64,000 bases of DNA from Psychroflexus curvus (GCF_020164585.1 NZ_JAIQZF010000002.1:248001-312000); one strand, 5' to 3'. Counted from the first letter of the stretch, positions 8,603 to 16,608 are shown. Translations and numbers: made by a program. Notes: generated from the letters alone by a model not told the origin.

Positions 8603-8740
8603 ATGAAAACAACATCAATTTTTAACAAGAAGTTACTTTATTATGCCTTAGCTATTTTAGCACTCGTTATTTTTTATATCATCTTTAGTGACTGGGAAAA
8701 TTTTAAAGCTGGTCTCACGGGTAATCCTCCAGTTTTTTAA
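8603..8740 (+). CDS. Tiny membrane protein (45 aa) with DWENFKAGL motif
   Basis: ATG at 8603 opens a 45-residue frame: short basic N-terminus, one transmembrane helix (about residues 11-28) and a C-terminal tail SDWENFKAGLTGNPPVF. It is too short for standard gene callers but lies one base after the preceding frame and 20 bases before a hairpin terminator. The tail resembles the tail NHPEDVISGFNS of the small protein at 9314. It could be a bacteriocin immunity or accessory peptide; no function is established. Confidence 0.55.
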   Translation: MKTTSIFNKKLLYYALAILALVIFYIIFSDWENFKAGLTGNPPVF

Positions 8741-8760
8741 TTCCATAAATCTTAAATTCT

Positions 8761-8788
8761 AGCACATAACTTTTTCAAGTTATGTGCT
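8761..8788 (+). terminator. 12-bp hairpin in duplicated unit, copy 1
   Basis: Arms 8761-8772 (AGCACATAACTT) and 8777-8788 are perfectly complementary with a TTTC loop, followed by an AT-rich tail (TATTTAATTT). It is likely a terminator for the 45-residue ORF upstream. It is repeated exactly at 9270-9297. An ATG follows 16 bases after the hairpin in both copies. Confidence 0.55.
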
Positions 8789-8804
8789 TATTTAATTTAT
8801 TAGC

Positions 8805-8923
8805 ATGAAAAATATTTTATACTATTAGCATTATTATTAACTATGTTAATTAATGACGCTCAAAATCATCCCAAAGACTTTATATCTGGATTCAATTCAA
8901 TTGAAAATCCTTACGAAAAATAA
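8805..8923 (+). pseudogene. Frameshifted copy of the small membrane protein at 9314
   Basis: ATG at 8805 reads MKNILYY and stops at 8826-8828. The continuation in another frame reads LLALLLTMLINDAQNHPKDFISGFNS to a stop at 8921-8923, clearly homologous to the intact protein at 9314-9475. Bases missing after the TACTAT codons relative to copy 2 caused the frameshift. Confidence 0.7.
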
Positions 8924-8999
8924 TCTAAGAACAATTAATATCCAAAATGATGATACATAATTCAAGAGTGTTGAGGTAAAAATTCTTATCTATTTGATT

Positions 9000-9097
9000 A
9001 TGTATGTTCTTAAAGATTTAGACTCGTTTAAAAATCTTTTAGCTTGTTTGGTTTTATAACTAGTATCGGGTATGTATTTAGAGAGATAAGTAATTAG
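9000..9097 (+). pseudogene. Possible decayed tiny membrane ORF
   Basis: ATG at 9000 gives MYVLKDLDSFKNLLACLVL and a stop at 9057. Shifting one base back near 9050 continues as FITSIGYVFREISN to a stop at 9095. Joined, it would look like the other tiny membrane proteins here. This rests only on shape and position and is weak. Confidence 0.2.
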
Positions 9098-9125
9098 AAT
9101 CAGTAATATTTTTAATAAAATTTAT

Positions 9126-9227
9126 ATGTTTAAGAAATCGGAAAGTTTTCTAATTTTATTATCAATTCTGTTAATAACCTTATTGAAAATCTATACGTTA
9201 GGTAAGTATGTGGGCCGATATTTATAG
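9126..9227 (+). CDS. Tiny membrane peptide (33 aa) with YTLGKYVG motif
   Basis: ATG at 9126 encodes a 33-residue peptide: basic start MFKKSE, one hydrophobic helix (8-20) and the end KIYTLGKYVGRYL. The motif Y-x-[FIL]-G-x-x-[ILV]-G (residues 23-30) is shared with the ORFs at 9472 and 9845 and with precursor 3 at 9591. That shared motif is the main reason to think it is real, since it is very short. It may interact with the peptide in the membrane, possibly as immunity; this is inference. Confidence 0.5.
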   Translation: MFKKSESFLILLSILLITLLKIYTLGKYVGRYL

Positions 9228-9263
9228 GGTCTACAATTTTAAATTATTAATGAAATCGAACAG

Positions 9264-9452
9264 AATTCTAGCACATAACTTTTTCAAGTTATGTGCTTAT
9301 TTAATTTATAAGCATGAAAAACATCTTATACTATTTAATACTACTAGCACTATTAATAGCTATGTTTATCAATGATGCTCAAAATCATCCTGAAGACGTC
9401 ATATCTGGATTTAATTCAATTGAAAATCTTTACGTAAAATTATCTAAGGACA
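9264..9452 (+). repeat. Copy 2 of the duplicated hairpin plus small-gene unit
   Basis: Diverged direct duplicate of 8755-8931. It contains the same hairpin (9270-9297) and the intact version of the small gene. Confidence 0.7.
9270..9297 (+). terminator. 12-bp hairpin in duplicated unit, copy 2
   Basis: Identical to the hairpin at 8761-8788: arms AGCACATAACTT and its complement, TTTC loop, then TATTTAATTT. Confidence 0.55.
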
Positions 9453-9475
9453 TAATTCAAATTAAAAAATTATGA
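9314..9475 (+). CDS. Small membrane protein (53 aa) with NHPEDVISGFNS motif
   Basis: ATG at 9314 encodes 53 residues: an N-terminal hydrophobic helix (about 4-19) and a soluble tail with NDAQNHPEDVISGFNSIENLY. A frameshifted copy lies at 8805. The stop codon overlaps the ATG of the next small ORF (9472) in an ATGA arrangement, which suggests translational coupling. The tail resembles that of the protein at 8603. A role with the bacteriocin peptides is suggested by position only. Confidence 0.65.
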   Translation: MKNILYYLILLALLIAMFINDAQNHPEDVISGFNSIENLYVKLSKDIIQIKKL

Positions 9476-9609
9476 CAAGAGAACAGATTAAACCATTAAT
9501 TTATCTAGGATTAAGCATTCTAGGGATATTATTATATTTAAATATAGTGGATATATCATATGATTTTGGCAAAGAACTGGGGGGCTATTTATGTTCTCTC
9601 CAAAATTAA
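9472..9609 (+). CDS. Tiny membrane protein (45 aa) with YDFGKELG motif
   Basis: ATG at 9472 overlaps the previous stop and encodes 45 residues: one membrane helix (about 9-25) followed by VDISYDFGKELGGYL. The motif Y30-x-F-G-x-x-L-G37 matches that in the ORFs at 9126 and 9845 and in precursor 3. Its last 19 bases overlap the start of precursor 3 (9591), so the two are probably coupled, which fits an immunity or chaperone partner for that peptide. Confidence 0.6.
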   Translation: MTREQIKPLIYLGLSILGILLYLNIVDISYDFGKELGGYLCSLQN

Positions 9610-9782
9610 AATGTGTTTATAAATCAAATGTAACTGAGCTTACTCAGCAAGAACAAAGGAATATTAATGGAGGTGCTTGGTGGATAGTTGTAGCAGCTTG
9701 CATAACTGCAGTTAATGAATTAGGTGATATTGCCTACAATATAGGAAACGACATAGGTGAGTCTATGGTAAAAAATCAATAG
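9591..9782 (+). CDS. Double-glycine leader peptide 3 (bacteriocin-like precursor)
   Basis: A 63-residue peptide. The leader (residues 1-28) ends I-N-G-G and contains the typical ELTQQEQRNINGG pattern. The predicted mature peptide is 35 residues: AWWIVVAACITAVNEL, then GDIAYNIGNDIGESM with a GxxxG motif (residues 52-56), then KNQ. Hydrophobic start plus GxxxG is typical of class II bacteriocins, where GxxxG mediates helix pairing. The likely exporter is the C39 transporter at 4548. Confidence 0.8.
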   Translation: MFSPKLKCVYKSNVTELTQQEQRNINGGAWWIVVAACITAVNELGDIAYNIGNDIGESMVKNQ

Positions 9783-9844
9783 TTTTATTATACCGTAATA
9801 ATAAAAAGTTACAACGGTATGTTTTAACATTAATAAATTTAATT

Positions 9845-9976
9845 ATGGAAGTAAAATTTGATTCGATTTATGAAACTGTTCTATTTTATATTTTTGTTCT
9901 GATAATTTTTATAAATTCGATCGGTAACATTATGTATGAATTAGGAAGAACATTGGGGAAAGCCTTAATAGATTAG
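9845..9976 (+). CDS. Tiny membrane protein (43 aa) with YELGRTLG motif
   Basis: ATG at 9845 encodes 43 residues: one membrane helix (about 11-27) and the tail SIGNIMYELGRTLGKALID. Y31-x-L-G-x-x-L-G38 aligns with the motif of precursor 3 and of two other tiny ORFs. It lies 62 bases after precursor 3; the spacer holds a weak inverted repeat (ATACCGT at 9790, ACGGTAT at 9814). Confidence 0.55.
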   Translation: MEVKFDSIYETVLFYIFVLIIFINSIGNIMYELGRTLGKALID

Positions 9977-10020
9977 TTTTTAACTATATCACCCTAGTTA
10001 TTACTTTTTTAAAACTTTAT

Positions 10021-10058
10021 GTCAACTCTGCGAGAGTTTTAAACCCTTACAGGGTTTT
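10021..10058 (+). repeat. Degraded relative of the 3208-3243 hairpin element
   Basis: GTCAACTCTGCGAGAGTTTT followed by AAACCCTTACAGGGTTTTCA aligns along its whole length with 3205-3244, in the same orientation. It can form two small hairpins (10024-10038 and 10042-10056) and could terminate transcription at the end of the bacteriocin locus. The remainder of 9977-10362 shows no gene. Confidence 0.55.
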
Positions 10059-10362
10059 CATGGTCGAAAAACTCCCATTACGGGTGAAATTTTCTTGTAT
10101 GGCATTACTCCATGCCATAAAATCCAAATTGACCACCTAAAATAAGCCTTTCCGCTATCATAACATTCTATCAAAATTGGCTTTTGTTAAATTCATTCGA
10201 CTTAATTTTGAAATTCAATAAAATGTTTGATAAATATCAAGAGTCGATATGATTTTTACTGAACATGAATGTTATATCGCAGTGTTCTTTTTGACTTTGG
10301 CTTTTTCCATTTGTATTGAAGAACTCAACTATTTGAAAACACACTAGATTTAAAACGAAACT

Positions 10363-11397
10363 ATGAAAGGAGTATTACTAGTCAATTTAGGTTCGCCCAA
10401 ATCCACCGATCCCAAAGATGTGAAAACCTACCTGGGAGAGTTTTTGATGGACGAACGCGTTATCGATGTCCCCAAGTTTTTCAGAACGATTCTGGTTAAG
10501 GGTATTGTGTTAAACACAAGGCCCAAAAAATCTGCGGAAGCCTATTCAAAAATATGGTGGGATGAAGGATCACCGCTTATCGTCCTGTCGGAGCGTCTTC
10601 AAAAGGGAGTAGATGAGCAAACAAGTGTTCCTATCTCACTAGCCATGCGTTATGGACAACCAAACATAAAATCGGGCTTACAGGAATTGCATGACCAAGG
10701 TGTGGATGAGGTGTTACTAGTCCCTTTATATCCTCAGTTTGCTATGGCAACGACTGAAACTATTTTGGTGTTAGCGGAAGAACTAAGACGCGAGCATTTC
10801 CCTGAAATGTCCTTCACCACTTTACCTCCGTTTTATAACCATCCCGATTACGTCACAGTTTTATCCCGGAGTATAGGCGAAAAACTGGATGAATTTGATT
10901 ACGATCATTTGTTGTTCAGTTATCATGGGGTTCCCGAAAGACATATCCGGAAAAGCGATATTACCAATTCCCATTGTAAAATCGATGGGTCTTGCTGCCA
11001 AACGCCATCCAAAGCACATCAGTTTTGCTACAGACATCAGTGTTTTGAAACCACACGCGGAGTAGCTAAAACATTAGGCCTTAAAGAAGGGACTTATAGC
11101 ACCTCGTTTCAATCCCGTTTAGGATTTGATCCCTGGTTAAGACCTTACACCGACAGAACCGTTGAGAAATTAGGGCTGGAAGGTACCAAAAAATTAGCAG
11201 TCGTTTCCCCTGCCTTTGTTTCAGATTGTTTAGAAACTTTAGAAGAAATCAATATGGAAGCCCGTGAGATTTTTGAAGAGTCTGGAGGGGATGAGTTTAT
11301 GTTTATTCCATGTCTGAATGATCGGAAAGACTGGGTAAAAACCATGAGCCGATGGATAGATGAATGGGCTCACCAGGACGAAAAGGTAAACGCATAA
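10363..11397 (+). CDS. hemH: Ferrochelatase
   Basis: A 344-residue protein that inserts ferrous iron into protoporphyrin IX, the last step of heme synthesis. It has the N-terminal LLVNLGSP motif, the catalytic histidine in FSYHGVPERHIRKSD (near residue 187) and the acidic C-terminal motif VSDCLETLEEI. Length is normal for bacterial ferrochelatases. It opens a run of genes that also contains hemJ and hemB, with hemE further on. The next gene starts four bases after its stop. Confidence 0.95.
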   Translation: MKGVLLVNLGSPKSTDPKDVKTYLGEFLMDERVIDVPKFFRTILVKGIVLNTRPKKSAEAYSKIWWDEGSPLIVLSERLQKGVDEQTSVPISLAMRYGQPNIKSGLQELHDQGVDEVLLVPLYPQFAMATTETILVLAEELRREHFPEMSFTTLPPFYNHPDYVTVLSRSIGEKLDEFDYDHLLFSYHGVPERHIRKSDITNSHCKIDGSCCQTPSKAHQFCYRHQCFETTRGVAKTLGLKEGTYSTSFQSRLGFDPWLRPYTDRTVEKLGLEGTKKLAVVSPAFVSDCLETLEEINMEAREIFEESGGDEFMFIPCLNDRKDWVKTMSRWIDEWAHQDEKVNA

Positions 11398-11401
11398 CTT
11401 A

Positions 11402-12775
11402 ATGAACAAAGCCAATTCAGATCAATTAGGTAATCAACCTATTGGCAAGCTTTTGATAAAGCAGGCTGTTCCTGCATCTATAGGTATTCTGGTCATGTCC
11501 ATCAATATTTTGGTGGACACTATTTTTGTAGGAAACTGGATTGGTTCTACAGCGATTGCCGCGATTAATGTCGTTTTGCCTGTTTCCTTTTTTATCGCTG
11601 CCCTGGGGATGGCTATTGGGATTGGCGGGTCTTCTATCATCTCTAGAGCACTTGGATCAAACAACGATAAGAAAGCCTTAAAGACTTTTGGAAATCAAAT
11701 CACCATCACGCTTTTGGTAACCATTACCATGGTGGTGATTGGATTAACCTTCATCAACGAATTGATTCCTGCTTTTGGGGGAAAGGGTGAAATATTTGAT
11801 CCTGCCAAAATTTATTACAGAGTGGTTCTTTATGGAGTTCCAATTCTGGCTTTGGCAATGATGGGAAATACCGTGATACGAGCGGAGGGCAAGCCAAAAT
11901 TTGCCATGGTGGCTATGATTATACCATCGGTTGGTAACCTGATTATGGATTACGTCTTCATCAATGTTTTAGATTATGGAATGCTGGGAGCAGCCTGGGC
12001 GACGACAGGTTCCTACATTTTGTGCCTGGGCTATATTATTTGGTTTTTCCTTTCTAAAAATTCAGAATTGAAGATTCGATTTTCTGATTTTGGAATTGAT
12101 CTTTCCATACTGAAAGAGATGGGGGCTTTAGGATTTGTAACGCTTTCTCGTCAGGCTGTGGTAAGTGTGACTTATTTGCTTTTAAATAATATTCTCTTTG
12201 ATATTGGAGGTGAATCCTCGGTAGCTGTTTATGCTATTGTAGCAAGAATGCTTATGTTTGCTTTGTTTCCTGTGCTTGGAGTTACCCAGGGTTTTCTTCC
12301 CATTGCGGGATATAATTATGGAGCCGATCAGTATCAGCGCGTTAGGGAAAGCATCAATAAAGCTATTATTTATGCTTCGGGAGTTGCGATTATAGTGTTT
12401 GCAGTTATCATGATTTTTCCGGAAGCAATTGTCTCTGTTTTCACCCAAGATGAACAAGTGCTGAGAGATACGCCGAGTGCCATGCGCTGGGTGTTTGCTG
12501 CAATTCCCATTATTTCTATTCAGTTGATAGGAAGTGCTTATTTTCAAGCCATTGGCAAAGCAGTTCCTGCGTTTTTGCTGACAATTTCCCGACAGGGTTT
12601 TGCTTTTATCCCACTGATTTTAATTTTACCAAACTATTTTGGTGAACTCGGGGTCTGGTTATCCTTCCCCTTAGCCGATCTTTTATCTACTATTGTGACA
12701 GGTTATTTCCTGAGAAAGGAAGTCAAATCAACCTTGATAACAAATGAGAAGGCTTCAGAAGTCGAAACGGCTTAG
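11402..12775 (+). CDS. MATE-family efflux transporter
   Basis: A 457-residue integral membrane protein with about 12 hydrophobic segments in two repeated halves, starting with QPIGKLLIKQAVPASIGILVMSINILVDTIFVG, typical of MATE exporters (cation- or proton-coupled drug and metabolite efflux). It lies four bases after hemH and is followed by hemJ, so it is likely part of the same transcript. The substrate is unknown; a link to porphyrin export is only a guess from position. Confidence 0.9.
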   Translation: MNKANSDQLGNQPIGKLLIKQAVPASIGILVMSINILVDTIFVGNWIGSTAIAAINVVLPVSFFIAALGMAIGIGGSSIISRALGSNNDKKALKTFGNQITITLLVTITMVVIGLTFINELIPAFGGKGEIFDPAKIYYRVVLYGVPILALAMMGNTVIRAEGKPKFAMVAMIIPSVGNLIMDYVFINVLDYGMLGAAWATTGSYILCLGYIIWFFLSKNSELKIRFSDFGIDLSILKEMGALGFVTLSRQAVVSVTYLLLNNILFDIGGESSVAVYAIVARMLMFALFPVLGVTQGFLPIAGYNYGADQYQRVRESINKAIIYASGVAIIVFAVIMIFPEAIVSVFTQDEQVLRDTPSAMRWVFAAIPIISIQLIGSAYFQAIGKAVPAFLLTISRQGFAFIPLILILPNYFGELGVWLSFPLADLLSTIVTGYFLRKEVKSTLITNEKASEVETA

Positions 12776-12842
12776 CAGAAATTAAGTTGAAATAAGTCTT
12801 TTTGTAATGTTTATCTTTGATTTATAAATTCAATAGTTTTAA

Positions 12843-13388
12843 GTGGAATACAATTATATAAAATCGCTTCACCTCATTTTTGTAATCACCTGGTTTGCAG
12901 GATTGTTTTATATCCCAAGGCTTTTCATCTACCATATCGAAGCCAGGCAAAAACAAAAACCAGACTGTGATATCCTGAGTGAACAGCTTAAAATCATGGA
13001 AAAGCGATTGTGGTATATCATTACCTGGCCTTCTGCTATCCTGGCGACTATTTTTGCTGTATGGCTATTGGTTTTAGTCCCAGGTTGGCTAGAGCAAGCC
13101 TGGATGCATGTGAAGTTAGCTTTTGTAGGATTGCTTTTTGCTTATCATATCAAAAATCATTTTATTTTTAAACAATTTCAAAAAGGGGATATCAGATGGA
13201 CTTCCAATGGCATGCGCCTTTGGAATGAAGGAGCGACCCTTATTTTGTTTGCCATTGTGTTTTTGGTAATTCTAAAAAGTGCCATCAGTTGGATTTGGGG
13301 CTTGGTGGGTTTGATTGGTCTTGGAATTGTGCTGATGCTCGGTATCAAATTATACAAACGGCTTAGGAATCGAAATCCCACTTCATGA
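12843..13388 (+). CDS. hemJ: Protoporphyrinogen oxidase, HemJ type
   Basis: A 181-residue membrane protein with four or five helices of the HemJ/UPF0093 family, which oxidises protoporphyrinogen IX. The N-terminal signature HLIFVITWFAGLFYIPRLFIYH includes the conserved His10. A conserved MHVKLAFV segment occurs mid-protein. The start is GTG at 12843. Its last four bases overlap the ATG of the histidine kinase gene. The surrounding hem genes support the assignment. Confidence 0.88.
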   Translation: MEYNYIKSLHLIFVITWFAGLFYIPRLFIYHIEARQKQKPDCDILSEQLKIMEKRLWYIITWPSAILATIFAVWLLVLVPGWLEQAWMHVKLAFVGLLFAYHIKNHFIFKQFQKGDIRWTSNGMRLWNEGATLILFAIVFLVILKSAISWIWGLVGLIGLGIVLMLGIKLYKRLRNRNPTS

Positions 13389-14854
13389 TGTTCAATTACA
13401 GGCGATCATTACGTACCCGAATTTTTATCTCCATGATAGCGCTTGTAGTTGGGGCTTCCATTTTGATAGCAGGGGTGACTATTTATCAATTTACCGAAGA
13501 AGCTAAAGAATTACACCTGGAAAAACTCAACCGGAAAGAGAATGCCATTCGGGCAAACATCAATTATGTGTTGAGAACCACAACCTATCCTGTGGACACA
13601 GAGAATTTACGGCTTATTTTTAAAGAAAAAATTTATGAAATACAGGACATTCACAATACTGAAATCAATATCTACGATTTAGACGGCTACCTGTTGAAGT
13701 CTTCTTTTGCAACTTTTTATATGGACTCTGTCCAAACCCGTATGGCTCCTGAAAAAGTGGAGATTTTAGAAAATTCTGCTGACAAAAAATACATTGAGAA
13801 CTTTAAAATCAACGATCAAAACTACCAGTCATCATACACCTATATTTTAGATAATTATTTTAAACCCATCGGCATTTTGAATTTGCCCTATATTGAAGAT
13901 GACGGGTTTCTGCAAAAGGAGCTCAGAGATTTTCTCATCCTTTTGTCTCAGGTTTATTTGTTTATGTTGATTGCAGCTATCGTTTTAGCTTACTTTTTGT
14001 CTAAATACATTACGAGTTCACTTCAGACCATCAGTAAAAAAATAACCAAAACAAGGTTTGATCAAGCCAATCCTAAAATATCCTACAGAGAAATCAGCTA
14101 CGAAATCAAACCACTGGTCAAAGCGTATAATGAAATGATAGACGAGTTGGAGGAAAGTGCCGTAAAGCTTGCTAGAAACGAGCGTGAAGAAGCCTGGAGG
14201 CAGATGGCAAGACAAGTGGCTCATGAAATCAAAAACCCGTTAACACCTATGCGTTTAAGCATGCAAAGCTTTGAGCGTAGCTTCGATCCGGACGATCCTA
14301 ACATCCATTCCAGAGTCAAAGAATTTTCGAAAACTATTATTCAGCAAATAGATAACTTAAGCGCTATTGCAGGTGCGTTTTCAGACTTTGCCAAAATGCC
14401 TGCACAGCAAAAAGAGAGTTTAAATGCTGTTGAAATTATCAAATTAGCTTTAGATATCTTCAATGATAATAAGATTCAGTTTTATCCTGAAAAGGATAAC
14501 ATTCAGATAAAATTTGATAGAAGTCAGCTCATAAGAATCATCACCAACTTGGTGAAAAATGCGATTCAGGCGACAGAACACCTCAACAATCCTGTCATTT
14601 CAGTAAGTGTTTTAACTGAAGGTGACGAGGTTATCATCAAGGTTGAGGACAATGGGGCAGGAATTCCAAAAGACATGCAGGAGCGGATTTTCGAACCTAG
14701 ATTTACCACCAAAACCAGCGGAATGGGGCTAGGACTTGGGATGGTGAAAAATATAGTTGAAACTTATAAAGGAGATATAAAACTGACCTCAAAACCTGAG
14801 GAAGGCACTATCTTTACATTAAAATTTCCAAAAACCAACACACATGACATTTGA
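13385..14854 (+). CDS. Sensor histidine kinase, NtrY-like
   Basis: The 489-residue protein has two transmembrane helices (about 10-30 and 183-204) bordering an extracytoplasmic sensor region, a HAMP-like linker, a dimerisation domain with the phosphoacceptor in VAHEIKNPLTPMRL (near residue 279) and an ATPase domain with the N box (NLVKNAIQA), DNGAGI and GLGLGMVKNI. No response regulator gene adjoins it. It is embedded in the hem operon, overlapping hemJ by four bases and the enoyl-CoA hydratase gene by 11. Its signal is unknown. Confidence 0.9.
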   Translation: MMFNYRRSLRTRIFISMIALVVGASILIAGVTIYQFTEEAKELHLEKLNRKENAIRANINYVLRTTTYPVDTENLRLIFKEKIYEIQDIHNTEINIYDLDGYLLKSSFATFYMDSVQTRMAPEKVEILENSADKKYIENFKINDQNYQSSYTYILDNYFKPIGILNLPYIEDDGFLQKELRDFLILLSQVYLFMLIAAIVLAYFLSKYITSSLQTISKKITKTRFDQANPKISYREISYEIKPLVKAYNEMIDELEESAVKLARNEREEAWRQMARQVAHEIKNPLTPMRLSMQSFERSFDPDDPNIHSRVKEFSKTIIQQIDNLSAIAGAFSDFAKMPAQQKESLNAVEIIKLALDIFNDNKIQFYPEKDNIQIKFDRSQLIRIITNLVKNAIQATEHLNNPVISVSVLTEGDEVIIKVEDNGAGIPKDMQERIFEPRFTTKTSGMGLGLGMVKNIVETYKGDIKLTSKPEEGTIFTLKFPKTNTHDI

Positions 14855-15620
14855 AAATTTACAGGTTAATATCGAAAATCGCATAGCGACCGTTTACATC
14901 GACAGGCCTAAAAAATTGAATGCGCTTAACAGAGCCACCATCGAAGAACTACACCAGGCTTTTAAATCTCTTCGGGACGATAAAGACGCAGCCGTTATTA
15001 TTCTGACTGGTACCGGTGAAAAAGCTTTTGTAGCAGGAGCAGATATTTCTGAATTTTCTGAATACAGTGTCGGTCAAGGGAAAGACCTCGCTGCTAAAGG
15101 CCAGGAACAGGTGTTTGATTATATCGCCAATTTCCCAAAACCTGTGATTGCAGCCGTGAACGGTTTTGCACTGGGTGGTGGACTGGAATTAGCGATGTCT
15201 GCACATTTCAGAATTGCAAGTGATAATGCCAGATTGGGCCTTCCTGAAACCTCTTTAGGAGTGATTCCTGGTTATGGCGGAACTCAGCGTTTACCACAAT
15301 TGGTGGGTAAAGGTCGGGCTATGGAAATGATCATGACCGCCGGAATGATAGATGCGCAAACCGCAAAAGACTATGGTTTGGTGAATCATGTTACCACATT
15401 AGAGGAATTAATTCCGCTTGCTGAAAAGTTGGCCAACAAGATTTTAAACAACTCAATGCAGGCCATTTCTGCTGCTATTGAAGCTGTTAATGATAATTAT
15501 AAAAATGGCATCGACGGATTTGAGACCGAAATCAATAATTTCGGAAAATCCTTCGGTACCGAAGACTTTAAAGAAGGGACACAAGCCTTTTTAAACAAAA
15601 AAAAGCCAAATTTCAACTAA
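14844..15620 (+). CDS. Enoyl-CoA hydratase/isomerase family protein
   Basis: A 258-residue crotonase-fold protein. The oxyanion-hole segment KAFVAGADISEF and the motif GFALGGGLELAMSAHFRIAS are present, and the catalytic glutamates are in the GLPETSLGVIPGYGGTQRL segment. It most likely hydrates short or medium 2-enoyl-CoA in fatty acid degradation. It overlaps the kinase gene by 11 bases and is one base before hemB. Exact substrate is not determined by sequence. Confidence 0.9.
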   Translation: MTFENLQVNIENRIATVYIDRPKKLNALNRATIEELHQAFKSLRDDKDAAVIILTGTGEKAFVAGADISEFSEYSVGQGKDLAAKGQEQVFDYIANFPKPVIAAVNGFALGGGLELAMSAHFRIASDNARLGLPETSLGVIPGYGGTQRLPQLVGKGRAMEMIMTAGMIDAQTAKDYGLVNHVTTLEELIPLAEKLANKILNNSMQAISAAIEAVNDNYKNGIDGFETEINNFGKSFGTEDFKEGTQAFLNKKKPNFN

Positions 15621-15621
15621 T

Positions 15622-16608
15622 ATGTTTCCATTACAAAGACACCGACGCTTAAGACAAAGCGAAGCCATAAGAGCATTAACGAGAGAGCATTATCTGAGTC
15701 CAAATGACTTTATCGTGCCACTTTTTGTAGTGGAAGGCAAAGGCGTGAAAGATGAAATTGCCTCTATGCCGAATTATTTCAGATTCAGTTTAGACCTGTT
15801 ATCTAAAGAAGTCAAAGAACTCTGGCAAATGGGCTTAAAGTCGGTTTTACTTTTTGTAAAAGTTGACGAAAAGCTAAAAGACAATAGAGGAGAGGAAGCG
15901 GTCAACCCCAACGGACTGATGCAAATGGCTATCAAAACGGTTAAAGATGCGGTGCCGGAAATGCTGGTCATGACCGATGTAGCTTTGGACCCTTATTCAA
16001 TTTATGGTCACGATGGCATTGTAGATCAGGGTAAAATCGTCAACGACAGAACCAATTCTTTTCTTGCCCAAATGGCATTGAGCCATGCTCAGGCTGGAGC
16101 CGATTTTGTTGCTCCCAGCGATATGATGGACGGCAGAATTTTGGAGATACGAAGTGTTTTGGAAGATGCGCATTTCACCGATGTGGGAATCATGAGCTAT
16201 TCAGCTAAATTTGCTTCAGCGTTTTATGGACCCTTTAGAGATGCTCTGGACTCTGCTCCTGTAGATATAAAGGATATTCCAAAAGATAAAAAAACCTATC
16301 AAATGGATCCTGCCAATAGAAGTGAGGCTTTAAAAGAAGCCTTTACCGATATTGATGAAGGGGCTGATATCGTCATGGTGAAACCAGGCTTATGCTATCT
16401 CGACATCGTGAGAGATTTAGCTAATGAAGTGGAAGTTCCTGTGGCGGTTTATCAGGTGAGTGGCGAGTATGCCATGATCAAAGCAGCATCAGAAAAAGGC
16501 TGGCTGGATCACGATGCAGTGATGTTAGAACAATTGACAGCCATCAAAAGAGCGGGAGCAACAATGATTGCCAGTTATTTTGCAAAGGATGCCGTTAAAT
16601 TGCTTTAA
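15622..16608 (+). CDS. hemB: Porphobilinogen synthase (delta-aminolevulinate dehydratase)
   Basis: The 328-residue enzyme joins two 5-aminolevulinate molecules. Schiff-base lysines are visible in YSAKFASAFYGPF (near residue 196) and MVKPGLCYLD (near 254). The metal region reads TDVALDPYSIYGHDGI, with Asp instead of the Cys ligands of the zinc type, so a magnesium-type enzyme is expected. It ends the first block of heme genes. Confidence 0.95.
   Translation: MFPLQRHRRLRQSEAIRALTREHYLSPNDFIVPLFVVEGKGVKDEIASMPNYFRFSLDLLSKEVKELWQMGLKSVLLFVKVDEKLKDNRGEEAVNPNGLMQMAIKTVKDAVPEMLVMTDVALDPYSIYGHDGIVDQGKIVNDRTNSFLAQMALSHAQAGADFVAPSDMMDGRILEIRSVLEDAHFTDVGIMSYSAKFASAFYGPFRDALDSAPVDIKDIPKDKKTYQMDPANRSEALKEAFTDIDEGADIVMVKPGLCYLDIVRDLANEVEVPVAVYQVSGEYAMIKAASEKGWLDHDAVMLEQLTAIKRAGATMIASYFAKDAVKLL

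Larger units (their letters stand above)
8755..8931 (+). repeat. Copy 1 of a duplicated hairpin plus small-gene unit
   Basis: The stretch 8755-8931 is a diverged copy of 9264-9452, 509 bases downstream. The first 70 or so bases, including the hairpin, differ at only about four positions; later parts contain indels. Copy 1 holds the decayed gene 8805-8923 and copy 2 the intact gene 9314-9475. A direct duplication followed by decay of one copy explains this. Confidence 0.7.
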
